Assembly (NCBI RefSeq): GCF_000966195.1
Contig: NZ_LAHL01000052.1
Span: forward strand, 1 to 41,801
Origin: Domibacillus robiginosus
GTDB lineage: Bacteria; Bacillota; Bacilli; Bacillales; Domibacillaceae
Direction: 5' to 3'
Length of the DNA: 41,801 nt
Positions 17,782 through 25,652 of the stretch are shown piece after piece. How positions within the stretch are numbered: position 1 is the stretch's first letter; each line of letters begins with the position of its first letter. The translations under genes and the position numbers were made by a program. The notes under the pieces are model-generated. The model was not told where the DNA came from. It ran no database searches and was given only the letters and a program-made list of their open reading frames with translations.

Positions 17782-18183
17782 TTATCTTTCTTTGTCACTG
17801 CTGTCGAATATTTTTCCTAAAAAGAAGCCGTCTATTTCACTTAGTTTTCCCCGCCAGAGAATTTTTCCTTTTGAAGGAGTAGGCTTGCTGTCGCCGCAGT
17901 AGACCTTTGTATCTTTCATATGAAGAAAATGTGCTTCTGTATCGTTCGTACGTGACGCTTCTCCGGCTTTTTGAAGCTGGTCACTGACCATTTGTGCCGT
18001 TTCGTTTCCGCCTTCAAAGGTTTCACTCAGCATGTGGAAATATTCCTGTGCAGATACGAGTGTACCTGTAATCACAGCCCCTTTTACATTTAGCGTAATA
18101 TCTAAGGAGAAGTCGTCCTTGTTTGCCGCTTCGACAAAAAACTCAAGAATACTATCTTTGGCTGCACTAGAACCGCTGCTCAT
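17782..18183 (-). CDS. gvpU: Gas vesicle accessory protein GvpU
   Basis: A 133-residue protein, last in the gvp operon; position and sequence (AAKDSILEFFVEAANKDDFS, then LNVKGAVITGTLVSAQEYF) match GvpU. In B. megaterium GvpU is not needed for vesicle formation and has been reported to cluster vesicles by phase transition. The N-terminal two-thirds reads as a compact alpha/beta domain; the last 30 residues (TPSKGKILWRGKLSEIDGFFLG) form a basic and hydrophobic tail. AAGGAGAT precedes the ATG, one base after the gvpT stop, so translation is tightly coupled to gvpT. Confidence 0.9.
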   Translation of the reverse strand: MSSGSSAAKDSILEFFVEAANKDDFSLDITLNVKGAVITGTLVSAQEYFHMLSETFEGGNETAQMVSDQLQKAGEASRTNDTEAHFLHMKDTKVYCGDSKPTPSKGKILWRGKLSEIDGFFLGKIFDSSDKER

Positions 18184-18184
18184 A

Positions 18185-19768
18185 TTACATCTCCTTTCTC
18201 ATCTCATTTAAAAGAAGGTACGTGTCTTCCACTTTTTCCTCTACTTTCTCATTGGAAAGAACATTATAATAAGTTGCTTTCTCTTCGTTGTCTGAATCGC
18301 TGGATGATGATGCTGCTTCCTTGCTATTTTGCTTTTTTGATTGAGCAGCTTTTTCCTTATCACTATTCTCGTTGCTGTTTTCTCTATCACTCTTTTTTTC
18401 ATCATTATAGCCATCGTTTTTTTCTTTATCTTTTTGATTTTTCTCTTGATCTTCTGTTTTGTTTTTCTTTTTCTGATCCTGGTCCTTAGATGAATCTTTT
18501 ACTTCTGCTTTTACTTCTTCTTTTCCCGCTTGATTTTTATTTTTTTCACCAAGCTCCTCTTTTTCTTTCTGATTCTCATTCGAATTTGGCTTTTCTTCGT
18601 TAGTTACTTGACTTTTTTTTTCAGCATCCTCGGAACTTTTGTCATTTTCCTTTTTATCCTGCTCTTGCGTTTGAAATTCGTCGTCGCTTTGGTTAGAATC
18701 TGCTTCTTGATTCTTATCTTTTTCTTGGAGCATTTTTGTAAGCATTTCTTCTATTTTACCCAGACGGCCCTGCAGCTTTTCATTTTCTTCCTTTAATGCC
18801 TCATATTCTTTGTTCGTTGATTTTTCCTCTGACTCTGCTGGTTCCTCTTTACTGTTTTTCTCAGATTCTTCCGATTTTAACTGTACCTTTTCATCGTTCT
18901 TTTCATTATTGTTTGATTGAGTTGGTTGTTCTTCGCCAGTCTCTTTATCTTTTAATTCGGGCTGTGCTGTATCATCATTCTCTTTGTTTCCTCGTTGCTC
19001 TTGCAATTCTTTTTCATTTTCTTCGCCTGCTTGCTCTGACTTCGGTTCCTGTTTATTTTCTTGATCGTCCCGCTGAGCCTTTGGTTCTTCCTTATCCTCT
19101 TCGTTACTTAAAGGCTCCTGCAAATATGATGATGAGCCTCCATCGTGATCTGGCTCTTTCGATTTGGGCTGCTCATTTTTACTGCTCTCCTGTTTTGGTG
19201 AATTTTCTTTCTCGTTCTTTCCTTCATTTGATGCTGCAGTTGATTCAGCAGCCTCATTCGCATCACCTTTACTTTTCGTTTTTCTCCCTTCCTGGCCGTT
19301 TTTTGTTTCGATAAATGTTGTCAGCATTTCTTCCAGCCGGTCTAAACGATCATTGAAATCTTTGCTTTCTTGATTGGATGCTTGCTCGTTTTTGCCAGTG
19401 GACTTATGATCTGCTCCTAGTGTGAGGGTTGTCTCATTTCCACTGTTCTTTTCTTCTTCATCATTCGCATACCCCTCTACTGTAACGTCCTCTTTTTTGT
19501 CCAGCATCTTTCCAGTCGAATGTTTAATAGAAGCTACTGCTTTTTTTGATTTTTCCTTCATTGCCTGACCCAGGCCGGAGCCTGTGCTCTTTAACTTATC
19601 CCGGCTTGCGTTTTCCAGCAGTTTCTTTCCATTCTCGGGCGTAGCCATATAACCAACGGCAGCCCCAATTAATCCTCCTGCAAGAGAACGTCTAAGGGAA
19701 CTGCTGCTTGTGCCGTTTTCTTTTTTTGTTTCCTGCGTCTGCTTTCCCATCTTTTTCGCTTTTTCCAT
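18185..19768 (-). CDS. gvpT: Gas vesicle protein GvpT, very long and low-complexity
   Basis: A 527-residue protein between gvpJ and gvpU, the GvpT position in B. megaterium. Residues 24-60 form a YtxH-like segment (Gly-rich hydrophobic helix AGGLIGAAVGYMATPENGKK), also present in GvpP. Residues 100-500 are almost entirely Glu, Lys, Asp, Asn, Gln and Ser: highly charged, probably disordered. Two short helical modules interrupt this: FNDRLDRLEEMLTTF (138-152) and YEALKEENEKLQGRLGKIEE (322-341); a last helix VEEKVEDTYLLLNEMRKEM ends the protein. AGGAGG lies seven bases before the ATG. The role of GvpT is not established. The length seems exceptional. Confidence 0.85.
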   Translation of the reverse strand: MEKAKKMGKQTQETKKENGTSSSSLRRSLAGGLIGAAVGYMATPENGKKLLENASRDKLKSTGSGLGQAMKEKSKKAVASIKHSTGKMLDKKEDVTVEGYANDEEEKNSGNETTLTLGADHKSTGKNEQASNQESKDFNDRLDRLEEMLTTFIETKNGQEGRKTKSKGDANEAAESTAASNEGKNEKENSPKQESSKNEQPKSKEPDHDGGSSSYLQEPLSNEEDKEEPKAQRDDQENKQEPKSEQAGEENEKELQEQRGNKENDDTAQPELKDKETGEEQPTQSNNNEKNDEKVQLKSEESEKNSKEEPAESEEKSTNKEYEALKEENEKLQGRLGKIEEMLTKMLQEKDKNQEADSNQSDDEFQTQEQDKKENDKSSEDAEKKSQVTNEEKPNSNENQKEKEELGEKNKNQAGKEEVKAEVKDSSKDQDQKKKNKTEDQEKNQKDKEKNDGYNDEKKSDRENSNENSDKEKAAQSKKQNSKEAASSSSDSDNEEKATYYNVLSNEKVEEKVEDTYLLLNEMRKEM

Positions 19769-19783
19769 GATAGAACCTCCTGC

Positions 19784-20116
19784 TTAGTAGTTGAATTCTT
19801 TTGTATCAATACGATTTGTAGATATCTTCTGTTCCAGCGATTCGAGCCTTTCATGAAGTTTCTTATTTTCCTCTTCAAGTGCTTTTGTATGATGATCGGC
19901 TGCTTTGGATGTTAAATACGGATCTGTTTCCCACCAGTCCATGCCGATTTCCTTTGCTTTATCAACAGAAGCAACAATCAGACGTATTTTGATGGTTAAT
20001 AGCTCAACATCCGCAATACCGACCGTAATATCTCCTGCGATTACAACACCTTTATCCAATATTTTTTCCAATACATCCACGATTGTACTGGATTGCATGG
20101 AATGTTCGACTGCCAT
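19784..20116 (-). CDS. gvpJ: Gas vesicle protein GvpJ (GvpA-family) with coiled-coil tail
   Basis: A 110-residue minor shell protein. Residues 8-60 are the GvpA fold (IVDVLEKILDKGVVIAGDI, then VELLTIKIRLIVASVDKAKE). After DWWETDPYL the protein ends in a charged helix, TKALEEENKKLHERLESLEQ (77-96), that is nearly the same as helices in GvpP and GvpT. GvpJ proteins act in vesicle nucleation or tip shape. CAAGGAGG precedes the ATG. It is followed 15 bases later by gvpT and preceded by gvpK. Confidence 0.93.
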   Translation of the reverse strand: MAVEHSMQSSTIVDVLEKILDKGVVIAGDITVGIADVELLTIKIRLIVASVDKAKEIGMDWWETDPYLTSKAADHHTKALEEENKKLHERLESLEQKISTNRIDTKEFNY

Positions 20117-20141
20117 GTAAAATCCTCCTTGGCGTTTTTAA

Positions 20142-20426
20142 TTAAAGCAAGCTTCCTAAAGGACCAAGATCGATATTTAAATCATCTGCATCCAGCCCAA
20201 AAATTTCTTTTAATTCTTCCATTTTTTCTTCCAGATTCATGAGCGCTTCGCCTAAATTTTCGATTTGCTCATCCGTCAGCGTGCCGCCTTCTACCCTTCT
20301 AATTGCATGCCTTTCTACAATTTGTCTTAACAGCTCAATGACCGTTAGCACTAATTGCGCTAACCCATGCTCCGCATTGTCAGGATCCAGGTTAATTTTT
20401 CCATTTGTCTGGCTGGCCGGTTGCAT
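20142..20426 (-). CDS. gvpK: Gas vesicle protein GvpK
   Basis: A 94-residue GvpK-family protein required for vesicle assembly, with the family core INLDPDNAEHGLAQLVLTVI and ELLRQIVERHAIRRVEGG. The open frame continues upstream to 20501, but GGGAGG nine bases before ATG 20426 marks the true start. This start lies inside gvpS, giving a 35-bp overlap in another frame, so the two are translationally coupled. Length is normal for the short Bacillus form. Confidence 0.93.
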   Translation of the reverse strand: MQPASQTNGKINLDPDNAEHGLAQLVLTVIELLRQIVERHAIRRVEGGTLTDEQIENLGEALMNLEEKMEELKEIFGLDADDLNIDLGPLGSLL

Positions 20427-20667
20427 GTGTAAGATCCTCCCTTTGTTTATCAAATTGTACAGAAGAGATAGTTTTGTCGTTTCCCTGTTGAGCCTGAACA
20501 AGCGACTCTACCGAAGCAATGAGTACTCTTAAATCCAGATAAACCAGGTCAACTCCCGCAATGGAGATGACTAAATCTGCTTTTATTGCCACTCCCTTGT
20601 CCAAAATGACATCCAGAATATCAATTAGGGCAATGTCCTTGTTCTCAATCGATTCTTTTAGTGACAT
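20392..20667 (-). CDS. gvpS: Gas vesicle protein GvpS (GvpA-family)
   Basis: A 91-residue GvpA paralog: DIALIDILDVILDKGVAIKA followed by DLVISIAGVDLVYLDLRVLI and ASVESL. The short polar tail reaches into the start of gvpK. GvpS is a minor assembly protein in the B. megaterium cluster. The ATG follows an AGAGGGAAG site, 15 bases after the gvpL stop. The 3' end overlaps gvpK by 35 bp. Confidence 0.92.
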   Translation of the reverse strand: MSLKESIENKDIALIDILDVILDKGVAIKADLVISIAGVDLVYLDLRVLIASVESLVQAQQGNDKTISSVQFDKQREDLTHATGQPDKWKN

Positions 20668-20682
20668 CGTTCTCTTCCCTCT

Positions 20683-21489
20683 TTATGAAAAACTTGAAAA
20701 GTGATAGGCCGGCCAGGGTCCAGATGCTTGGAACTTCCAGCCCTTTTCCTTCATATCCTTTTCATATTGCTGAATTTGGTTTAAAAAATCTTCGACTTTC
20801 GATTTGGAAATGAGGTATACACCGTTCCATGTCATTTCCTCTTGCCTTCCAGTCACTTCGCTGCTCCACGTTCTTTTGACGTTTCCTTGAACAGCAAACT
20901 CACTTAAGCGGGAATGAATGTGTTCACTTACTTTGTTTTTTTCTTTCTCAAGCTCAGACGCAATGACCTTGTCTAGCTTTTTCTTTTCAAAAAATTGCTT
21001 TCCTCTTGGCAATTGGCTGATTTCCGCTCGTTTTGCTTCTATAGTTGGGATATTCGCGCTTACTTCCTTTTTTAATTGCTCGTCTTCACAATAAATTTTG
21101 ACGTTCCATTCTTCATTTCCAGTGATAAAAGCAAATGTATCGAGCATTTTGCCTTCGTTTGACCCAACAGCTGCTTTTAAGCTGTCTTCATTTTTGTACA
21201 ATGTACAAAACTTTAATGGAATTAAGGTATAGATTTTTGCCAGCTTCATAACCGTTTCATGATGGTGAAAGGCTTTTTCCTGAAGCCATTCCATGTCATT
21301 ATTAACCCGATCTTTAATTTTATCTTCTGCGTATTCTTCGGCATCCAGGCTGCAAACAATCGCTGTCAGCTTTCCTATTGGAACCGTATATAGATCTCCT
21401 GCATCATCAAAGCCTTTCAAAGACGGAAGCGGCTGGCTGGCTGCTTCCTCTGTTTGAGCCAATCCATACAAATAAATTAGACGATCCAT
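20683..21489 (-). CDS. gvpL: Gas vesicle protein GvpL (GvpF/L family)
   Basis: A 268-residue GvpF/GvpL-family protein. Hallmarks are the N-terminal YLYGLAQ strand, the middle KFCTLYKNEDSL loop, and the family ending GPWPAYHF (residues about 256-263). GvpL is a cytoplasmic assembly factor thought to bind GvpA and other minor proteins. It has the same ending motif as GvpF (GPWPAYNF), showing they are paralogs within the operon. A GAGGG element lies 10 bases before the ATG, 13 bases after gvpG. Confidence 0.94.
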   Translation of the reverse strand: MDRLIYLYGLAQTEEAASQPLPSLKGFDDAGDLYTVPIGKLTAIVCSLDAEEYAEDKIKDRVNNDMEWLQEKAFHHHETVMKLAKIYTLIPLKFCTLYKNEDSLKAAVGSNEGKMLDTFAFITGNEEWNVKIYCEDEQLKKEVSANIPTIEAKRAEISQLPRGKQFFEKKKLDKVIASELEKEKNKVSEHIHSRLSEFAVQGNVKRTWSSEVTGRQEEMTWNGVYLISKSKVEDFLNQIQQYEKDMKEKGWKFQASGPWPAYHFSSFS

Positions 21490-21502
21490 GTTCTTACTGC
21501 CC

Positions 21503-21757
21503 TCATTTCTTCTTTGTCATCTGCTCCCATTGCTCCATTTCCATTCGTTTGGCCATTTCATACCGTATAATCAGGTCTTCTTCTTTCGCTTTGTAAGCTT
21601 CTTCTGGAATTTCTCCAAGCTCGTACATCATCTGCAGCTGAATGAGCTTTTGCTGGATGGTAGGCAAGTCGTACAGCTCTTTATCTGCTTCTTCTTTTAC
21701 CTTTTCTCCAATTTTGATGACAAGGTTGATCGGCGCAGAAATCAGCTTGTGCAGCAT
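21503..21757 (-). CDS. gvpG: Gas vesicle protein GvpG
   Basis: An 84-residue helical GvpG-family protein. It begins MLHKLISAPINLVIKIGEKV and has the family segment YDLPTIQQKLIQLQMMYELG followed by EIPEEAYKAKEEDLIIRYEMA. It works with GvpF and GvpL in assembly. Its ATG overlaps the gvpF stop by one base (TAATG), with TTGAGGAT as ribosome site inside gvpF. Confidence 0.94.
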   Translation of the reverse strand: MLHKLISAPINLVIKIGEKVKEEADKELYDLPTIQQKLIQLQMMYELGEIPEEAYKAKEEDLIIRYEMAKRMEMEQWEQMTKKK

Positions 21758-22524
21758 TAGGCATCCTCAACTTTTAATCTAATATTGACGAAGTTATAAG
21801 CCGGCCACGGACCGCTGTAGTTGAATTCGACCCGATCCTCCCACTGGTCGTGCAGCTCATTTACTTTTTGGTCAAACGCTGCTTCTTTGTCACGATCTAC
21901 CAAAAATGCTGCATTTAGGAGCATTTTTTCCCCGATCGGATCATTTACTTTTGACGCTTCTGCCAGCTCCTTTAAAGGAAGGAAGATATCCTGCTCTGTC
22001 TCTTTTTGCAAAGATGTCACAAGTTTCTGGGCAGCTCCCCCCAGCTGAATTCGTTCATAGTAGCTGGCTGCTTCTGATTTCCCTTTTACTGCCTGTGCCA
22101 TTTTTTCTATGCTGGCATCCTCGCTTACTTTTGATTCCAGCCATTCTTTTTTGCCAATGACCTTCAAACCGAGCTCCACCTTTCCCTTTATTTCCGGGAA
22201 AAGTTTTTCAAATTGCGGATATAAATTCTCCAACAGCACACCTACATCTTTTTTTGAATGAAAAACATTTCCGAAACTAACCGGTATCACGGTGTCATTT
22301 TTCTTCATTACAAGAGAAACCGCCTGCTGGTGCATCATTAAATTATCTTTGTTCGGATGATAAATTTTCATTGGTACCTCGGCAGCGACCATCGCTGCAT
22401 CTTTGAACCGAATAGTGAACAGCTCTCTTTTTTCTTCTTCAATCTCTATTTCTCCGAAGTTTTCATCCGCCTCTATTTGAATTCCACAAAAAATATAAAT
22501 CCCCATTGATTCTTCCTGGCTCAT
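21757..22524 (-). CDS. gvpF: Gas vesicle protein GvpF (GvpF/L family)
   Basis: A 255-residue GvpF/L-family protein starting with the strand GIYIFCGIQ and ending with the family motif YSGPWPAYNFVNIRL. Central VIPVSFGNVFHSKKDVGVLL matches the ferredoxin-like N-domain core. GvpF contacts GvpA at the vesicle surface during growth. AAAGGAGTG lies eight bases before the ATG. It overlaps gvpG by one base and follows gvpN by 14 bases. Confidence 0.94.
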   Translation of the reverse strand: MSQEESMGIYIFCGIQIEADENFGEIEIEEEKRELFTIRFKDAAMVAAEVPMKIYHPNKDNLMMHQQAVSLVMKKNDTVIPVSFGNVFHSKKDVGVLLENLYPQFEKLFPEIKGKVELGLKVIGKKEWLESKVSEDASIEKMAQAVKGKSEAASYYERIQLGGAAQKLVTSLQKETEQDIFLPLKELAEASKVNDPIGEKMLLNAAFLVDRDKEAAFDQKVNELHDQWEDRVEFNYSGPWPAYNFVNIRLKVEDA

Positions 22525-22538
22525 TGTAAAACACTCCT

Positions 22539-23459
22539 TTATTCCTCAGTAACTTTCATATTGTGACACGCTTTTATCACTAATTCTTCTGCTGCTTTCA
22601 TTGGGTTATCCGATTTGATGCACCGGCTCATTTGATGCGCTAATACGTCGAGACATAAACGCTGAAAAGCAGCGTTTGACCCGTCTACTGGAATTTCTTC
22701 TTTCACCGATATTCTGGCAATCATTAATGAAGCGCGTAGGCTCGGCCCGTTGTCCGCTTCGCATTCTTCACGTAACTGAGCAACAAGAGCGGTAATGGCT
22801 TCGGCCTTCTCTTGAGTGATATCTATCTTTTCCGAAATGATGGCTGCTTCCCGGTCGTGTTCTTTATGATCAATAAAAATCGTAATCAGACGATCAAGCA
22901 GCGCTTCCTGTGTTTGATAGACCCCTGCATATTCCTCGGGATTGCTGGTGAAGATAACGGCAAAATCAGGATGGACTCGAACAAACGGTTCTGTTAATTT
23001 TGTTCCGTATAAAGGAAGGATTCCTTCTTCTAAAATAGACAAAAAGATATTGTTAGTGGCTGGCTTTGAACGGGTAAACTCATCATAAACAAGAGTGTAG
23101 CCATTCTTTACTGCTTCCAGCAGCCGCCCGTCTCTCCATGTTTCTGTTACACTTTCGTCTTTTTTGTATACAGAACGAACGTAATTATCGACTACTTTTT
23201 TACTCGTATAGCCAGTAAAATCACCAATTAAGTCTTTATTGTTTAATTCATGGTTACCATGGATCAGCATGACAGGCTTTTTTCTTTTTTTTGCCAGAGC
23301 GAGCGCCAGCGAGGTTTTTCCAGTGCCAGAAGGGCCTGTTAAGTGAATAGGATAGCCCGCTTTTAAGTATTGCAGTGAGCGGGAAAGCAAGTCTTCTGTC
23401 TCTGGATCATGGACAATCTCTTTGGAATTTTTATTGATCTTATTTTTTAAGACGGTCAC
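22539..23459 (-). CDS. gvpN: Gas vesicle AAA+ ATPase GvpN
   Basis: A 306-residue MoxR-type AAA+ ATPase. Walker A is TGPSGTGKTSLA (41-52), Walker B is LVYDEFTR (123-130), and the sensor and arginine region VIFTSNPEEYAGVYQTQEAL is typical of GvpN. ATP hydrolysis supports vesicle enlargement. The start is a GTG at 23459, seven bases after AGGAGG; no ATG would fit. It sits between gvpR and gvpF with short gaps. Confidence 0.95.
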   Translation of the reverse strand: MTVLKNKINKNSKEIVHDPETEDLLSRSLQYLKAGYPIHLTGPSGTGKTSLALALAKKRKKPVMLIHGNHELNNKDLIGDFTGYTSKKVVDNYVRSVYKKDESVTETWRDGRLLEAVKNGYTLVYDEFTRSKPATNNIFLSILEEGILPLYGTKLTEPFVRVHPDFAVIFTSNPEEYAGVYQTQEALLDRLITIFIDHKEHDREAAIISEKIDITQEKAEAITALVAQLREECEADNGPSLRASLMIARISVKEEIPVDGSNAAFQRLCLDVLAHQMSRCIKSDNPMKAAEELVIKACHNMKVTEE

Positions 23460-23483
23460 TCTTTTTCCTCCTACTCCCGCGTC

Positions 23484-23747
23484 CTATGCTTCATAATTAA
23501 TTGAACTTCTATACCGAATATCTCGTCGTTTATAAGAAGTTACTTCCTTCTCTTCATTTAAGAGAACCTCGTATACACCGATCATTTCGTCTTTTGCATA
23601 CTTTTTCATGTATTCTTTTTCTTCAATCACTTCCACAGTCAGCTGCCAGCCATTATCATTTTTTTCTACGGAAGTAATTTTGTGAACGGGCGCTACGAAT
23701 TCATTAAAGAACTCGGTAACATTTCCGATAATCTTTTTAATCTCCAT
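23484..23747 (-). CDS. gvpR: Gas vesicle protein GvpR (GvpO-like domain)
   Basis: An 87-residue protein in the gvpR position of the B. megaterium-type cluster. Its sequence GWQLTVEVIEEKEYMKKYAK and GVYEVLLNEEKEVTSYKRRD matches the GvpO family, a small acidic-to-basic domain needed for vesicle formation in other groups. The ATG at 23747 follows AGGAGGACATA. Function in bacilli is not well defined. Confidence 0.88.
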   Translation of the reverse strand: MEIKKIIGNVTEFFNEFVAPVHKITSVEKNDNGWQLTVEVIEEKEYMKKYAKDEMIGVYEVLLNEEKEVTSYKRRDIRYRSSINYEA

Positions 23748-23809
23748 TATGTCCTCCTGCTAGAGAATAACAGGCCAGGGCTTCTTATACCCTGGCTCTG
23801 CTTTCTTTA

Positions 23810-24070
23810 TTAAATGCTAAACCGTGCATTTCTTTCATTTGATTGAGCAAGCAGTCCATTTTCTTCAACATGATCTCCAAGCAATCCGACCGCCTCTGCA
23901 TAACGCAGCCATGTATCTACACTGGCAATGACCACCCGGGCTTCCACCGTTAAAATTTCAATTCCGACTACTGACACCCTTACAAAAGCATCGATAACAA
24001 TCCCTTTATCTAAAATCCGGTCAATAACCTCTGCTAAACTAGAACTATCTGTACTTTTTTGAACAGCCAT
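23810..24070 (-). CDS. gvpB: Gas vesicle structural protein GvpB (second GvpA copy)
   Basis: An 86-residue major shell protein. Residues 1-65 equal those of GvpA apart from two conservative changes (Ala for Ser at 2, Val for Leu at 43 of [20 protein letters not shown]); the last 20 residues differ completely ([21 protein letters not shown]). These amphipathic beta-alpha-alpha-beta subunits polymerise into the ribbed hollow cylinder. In B. megaterium gvpB is sufficient as shell gene. AAAGGAGAAAG precedes the ATG. Confidence 0.95.
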   Translation of the reverse strand: MAVQKSTDSSSLAEVIDRILDKGIVIDAFVRVSVVGIEILTVEARVVIASVDTWLRYAEAVGLLGDHVEENGLLAQSNERNARFSI

Positions 24071-24096
24071 AATTGCTTTCTCCTTTCGTGATGATA

Positions 24097-24498
24097 TTAA
24101 GAACCGATTGTTTTAATATCATTGGAAGATTTTATGTTTTTCGCACGTTTGATTTTAGTAGCACTTTTAATATCTTTGGACGTTTTAATGTCACTGATTC
24201 CCTTAATATGCTTGACGCCTTTTACTCGTCGGTCATCGTCTTTTTTATTGGCTGAAGACATTTTTTTTTGAAACTCTTGTCCAGCCTCCACTGCATTCCC
24301 CAGCTTTTCACGGGCTGACAGCAGGACCTCCTGGACTTTTTCTTCTGCCTCTCCTGCTTTTTCATGGATGTTTTCTTTAAATCTCTCCTTTGCTTTGTCG
24401 ACGATGACTTCCTTCACTTTCTCTTTCACTGGCTCCGGAGCGTGTTTGATCGCGCTTTTTGCCACTTTACCAGCCGCTTTTTTCAAGCGCTTGTCCAT
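24097..24498 (-). CDS. gvpQ: Gas vesicle protein GvpQ with basic hexapeptide-repeat tail
   Basis: A 133-residue protein in the gvpQ position between gvpP and gvpB. Residues 1-85 form a Lys/Glu-rich amphipathic helix ([20 protein letters not shown]). From residue 96 to 131 there are six tandem six-residue units of the form xxIKxx: [36 protein letters not shown]. The tail is strongly basic. GvpQ is dispensable or accessory in the known cluster and its role is unclear. The ATG follows a GGAGGGGG site. Confidence 0.87.
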   Translation of the reverse strand: MDKRLKKAAGKVAKSAIKHAPEPVKEKVKEVIVDKAKERFKENIHEKAGEAEEKVQEVLLSAREKLGNAVEAGQEFQKKMSSANKKDDDRRVKGVKHIKGISDIKTSKDIKSATKIKRAKNIKSSNDIKTIGS

Positions 24499-24535
24499 CT
24501 CATCACCCCCTCCGGATTTCCTTTAAGAGAATTTC

Positions 24536-25078
24536 TTATTTCTGCGTGCCGGCCAGATCATTCAACATTTTTTCCATTTTTTGAAGCCGCTCATTGAGCT
24601 CTTTGTTTTCTTCTTTGATTTTTTCATACGCTGGTGACTGGGTTTCCTTTTCTGAACCGCCTGTTCCTTTGTTCTCCCCGCTTTCCTTTAGGGGAGATAG
24701 CAGCTTTCCGTCAATTTTGCTGATGTATCCTTCAGCTAATTGTCTAATGCTGTTTTGTGCCTGGCCGGCCAGCAGTTCCTGTGCGGTTTTCTTAAATTCC
24801 TTTTCCGCTACCTTTACAAATTCAGATTCGCCCAAGTTTTTCATTAGTTTTTTGCCGGTATCCGGATTGGCGAGCAGCCCTATTCCGGCTCCTACTACGC
24901 CGCCCAGTATAGCCAGATTGATCGAATAGTTAGGGCTGTCTTTTGTTTCTGCCGACTGCTTTTCATCCTTCGTCTGGTTGTTTTCTTCCTGGTTTACCTC
25001 TGCTTTTTGCATACTGTTTTCGGCTGATGCCTGGTTTTGATTTCCTTCTTGTTTTTCATTGGCTTCCTGGGTATTCAT
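24536..25078 (-). CDS. gvpP: Gas vesicle protein GvpP (YtxH-like, coiled-coil end)
   Basis: A 180-residue protein directly after gvpA, the gvpP position. Residues 1-50 are polar (Gln, Asn, Glu). Residues 53-80 are a YtxH-type Gly-rich hydrophobic helix ending ANPDTGKKLMKNL. Residues 85-130 are amphipathic. The C-terminus is the helix YEKIKEENKELNERLQKMEK (151-170). Both the YtxH-like part and the last helix recur in GvpT. It may attach to the vesicle surface or membrane; function is not established. AAGAGGTTAAGAG precedes the ATG. Confidence 0.88.
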   Translation of the reverse strand: MNTQEANEKQEGNQNQASAENSMQKAEVNQEENNQTKDEKQSAETKDSPNYSINLAILGGVVGAGIGLLANPDTGKKLMKNLGESEFVKVAEKEFKKTAQELLAGQAQNSIRQLAEGYISKIDGKLLSPLKESGENKGTGGSEKETQSPAYEKIKEENKELNERLQKMEKMLNDLAGTQK

Positions 25079-25127
25079 TCTCTTAACCTCTTCTCTTGAT
25101 AGATTTCTTTTATGGCTTTTTTGTACT

Positions 25128-25388
25128 TTAGTAACTTAACCGTGATGTCTGTGATTGGTTTTGGTATGCAAGACTTTCCGTTTGGGCTTCATCACTTAAT
25201 AATCCAACCGCTTCTGCGTATCTCAGCCATGTATCTACACTGGCAATGACGACTCTAGCTTCGACTGTAAGAATTTCTATCCCTACGAGTGATACTCTTA
25301 CAAAAGCATCAATAACAATTCCTTTATCGAGAATTCGGTCAATCACTTCTGCCAGACTTGAACTATCTGTACTTTTTTGAACACTCAT
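25128..25388 (-). CDS. gvpA: Gas vesicle structural protein GvpA
   Basis: An 86-residue major shell protein and first gene of the operon. It has the invariant GvpA core [40 protein letters not shown]. The frame extends nine codons upstream to 25415, but AGAGGAG nine bases before the ATG at 25388 fixes the start. The tail after GLL ([20 protein letters not shown]) differs from that of GvpB. A SigB-like promoter lies about 75 bases upstream. Confidence 0.95.
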   Translation of the reverse strand: MSVQKSTDSSSLAEVIDRILDKGIVIDAFVRVSLVGIEILTVEARVVIASVDTWLRYAEAVGLLSDEAQTESLAYQNQSQTSRLSY

Positions 25389-25460
25389 ATTTTGTCTCCT
25401 CTCTGCTTTTGACATATTGGGAGGTTGTTGAGCTATTTTATTTTTAGGTTTAGTCTCTAC

Positions 25461-25485
25461 ATACCTTTCCTATTCCAGAGTAAAC
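25461..25485 (-). promoter_or_regulatory. SigB-like promoter of the gvp operon
   Basis: On the minus strand GTTTAC, a 13-base spacer and AGGTAT match the SigB consensus GTTTAA-N12-14-GGGTAT at 10 of 12 positions. The -10 box lies 73 bases before the gvpA start. A SigA-type alternative (TTAATA-N17-TATAAA) lies slightly upstream. Inference from consensus only. Confidence 0.5.
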
Positions 25486-25652
25486 CTGGTTTTTATAGGA
25501 ACTGGGAACTGTTTTATTAAATTAATCAAATATTTGTATTTAATGGATATATTATGGAAAATGTAATTTATGATAAATGCAACAACTAGTGAGGGGTCTA
25601 TGTGTTTCAGGCAGGTATGGTTCTTTTAAAGATATATATCTAAAAAAAGAGC
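25486..25652. other. Upstream gvp region without genes
   Basis: Very AT-rich spacer between the siderophore-operon terminator and the putative gvp promoter; no open frame with a ribosome site. It probably holds binding sites for gvp control, none of which I recognise. Confidence 0.5.

Noticed and set aside
18796-19314. Plus-strand open frames opposite gvpT, rich in Phe, Leu and Ser
   Set aside because: They are the antisense of the Glu/Lys-rich gvpT codons (GAA/AAA giving TTC/TTT), without ribosome sites.
24097-24215. 18-bp periodic sequence as a CRISPR or iteron array
   Set aside because: The period equals six codons and encodes the xxIKxx repeats of GvpQ; the units are too diverged and too short for CRISPR and there is no replication gene.
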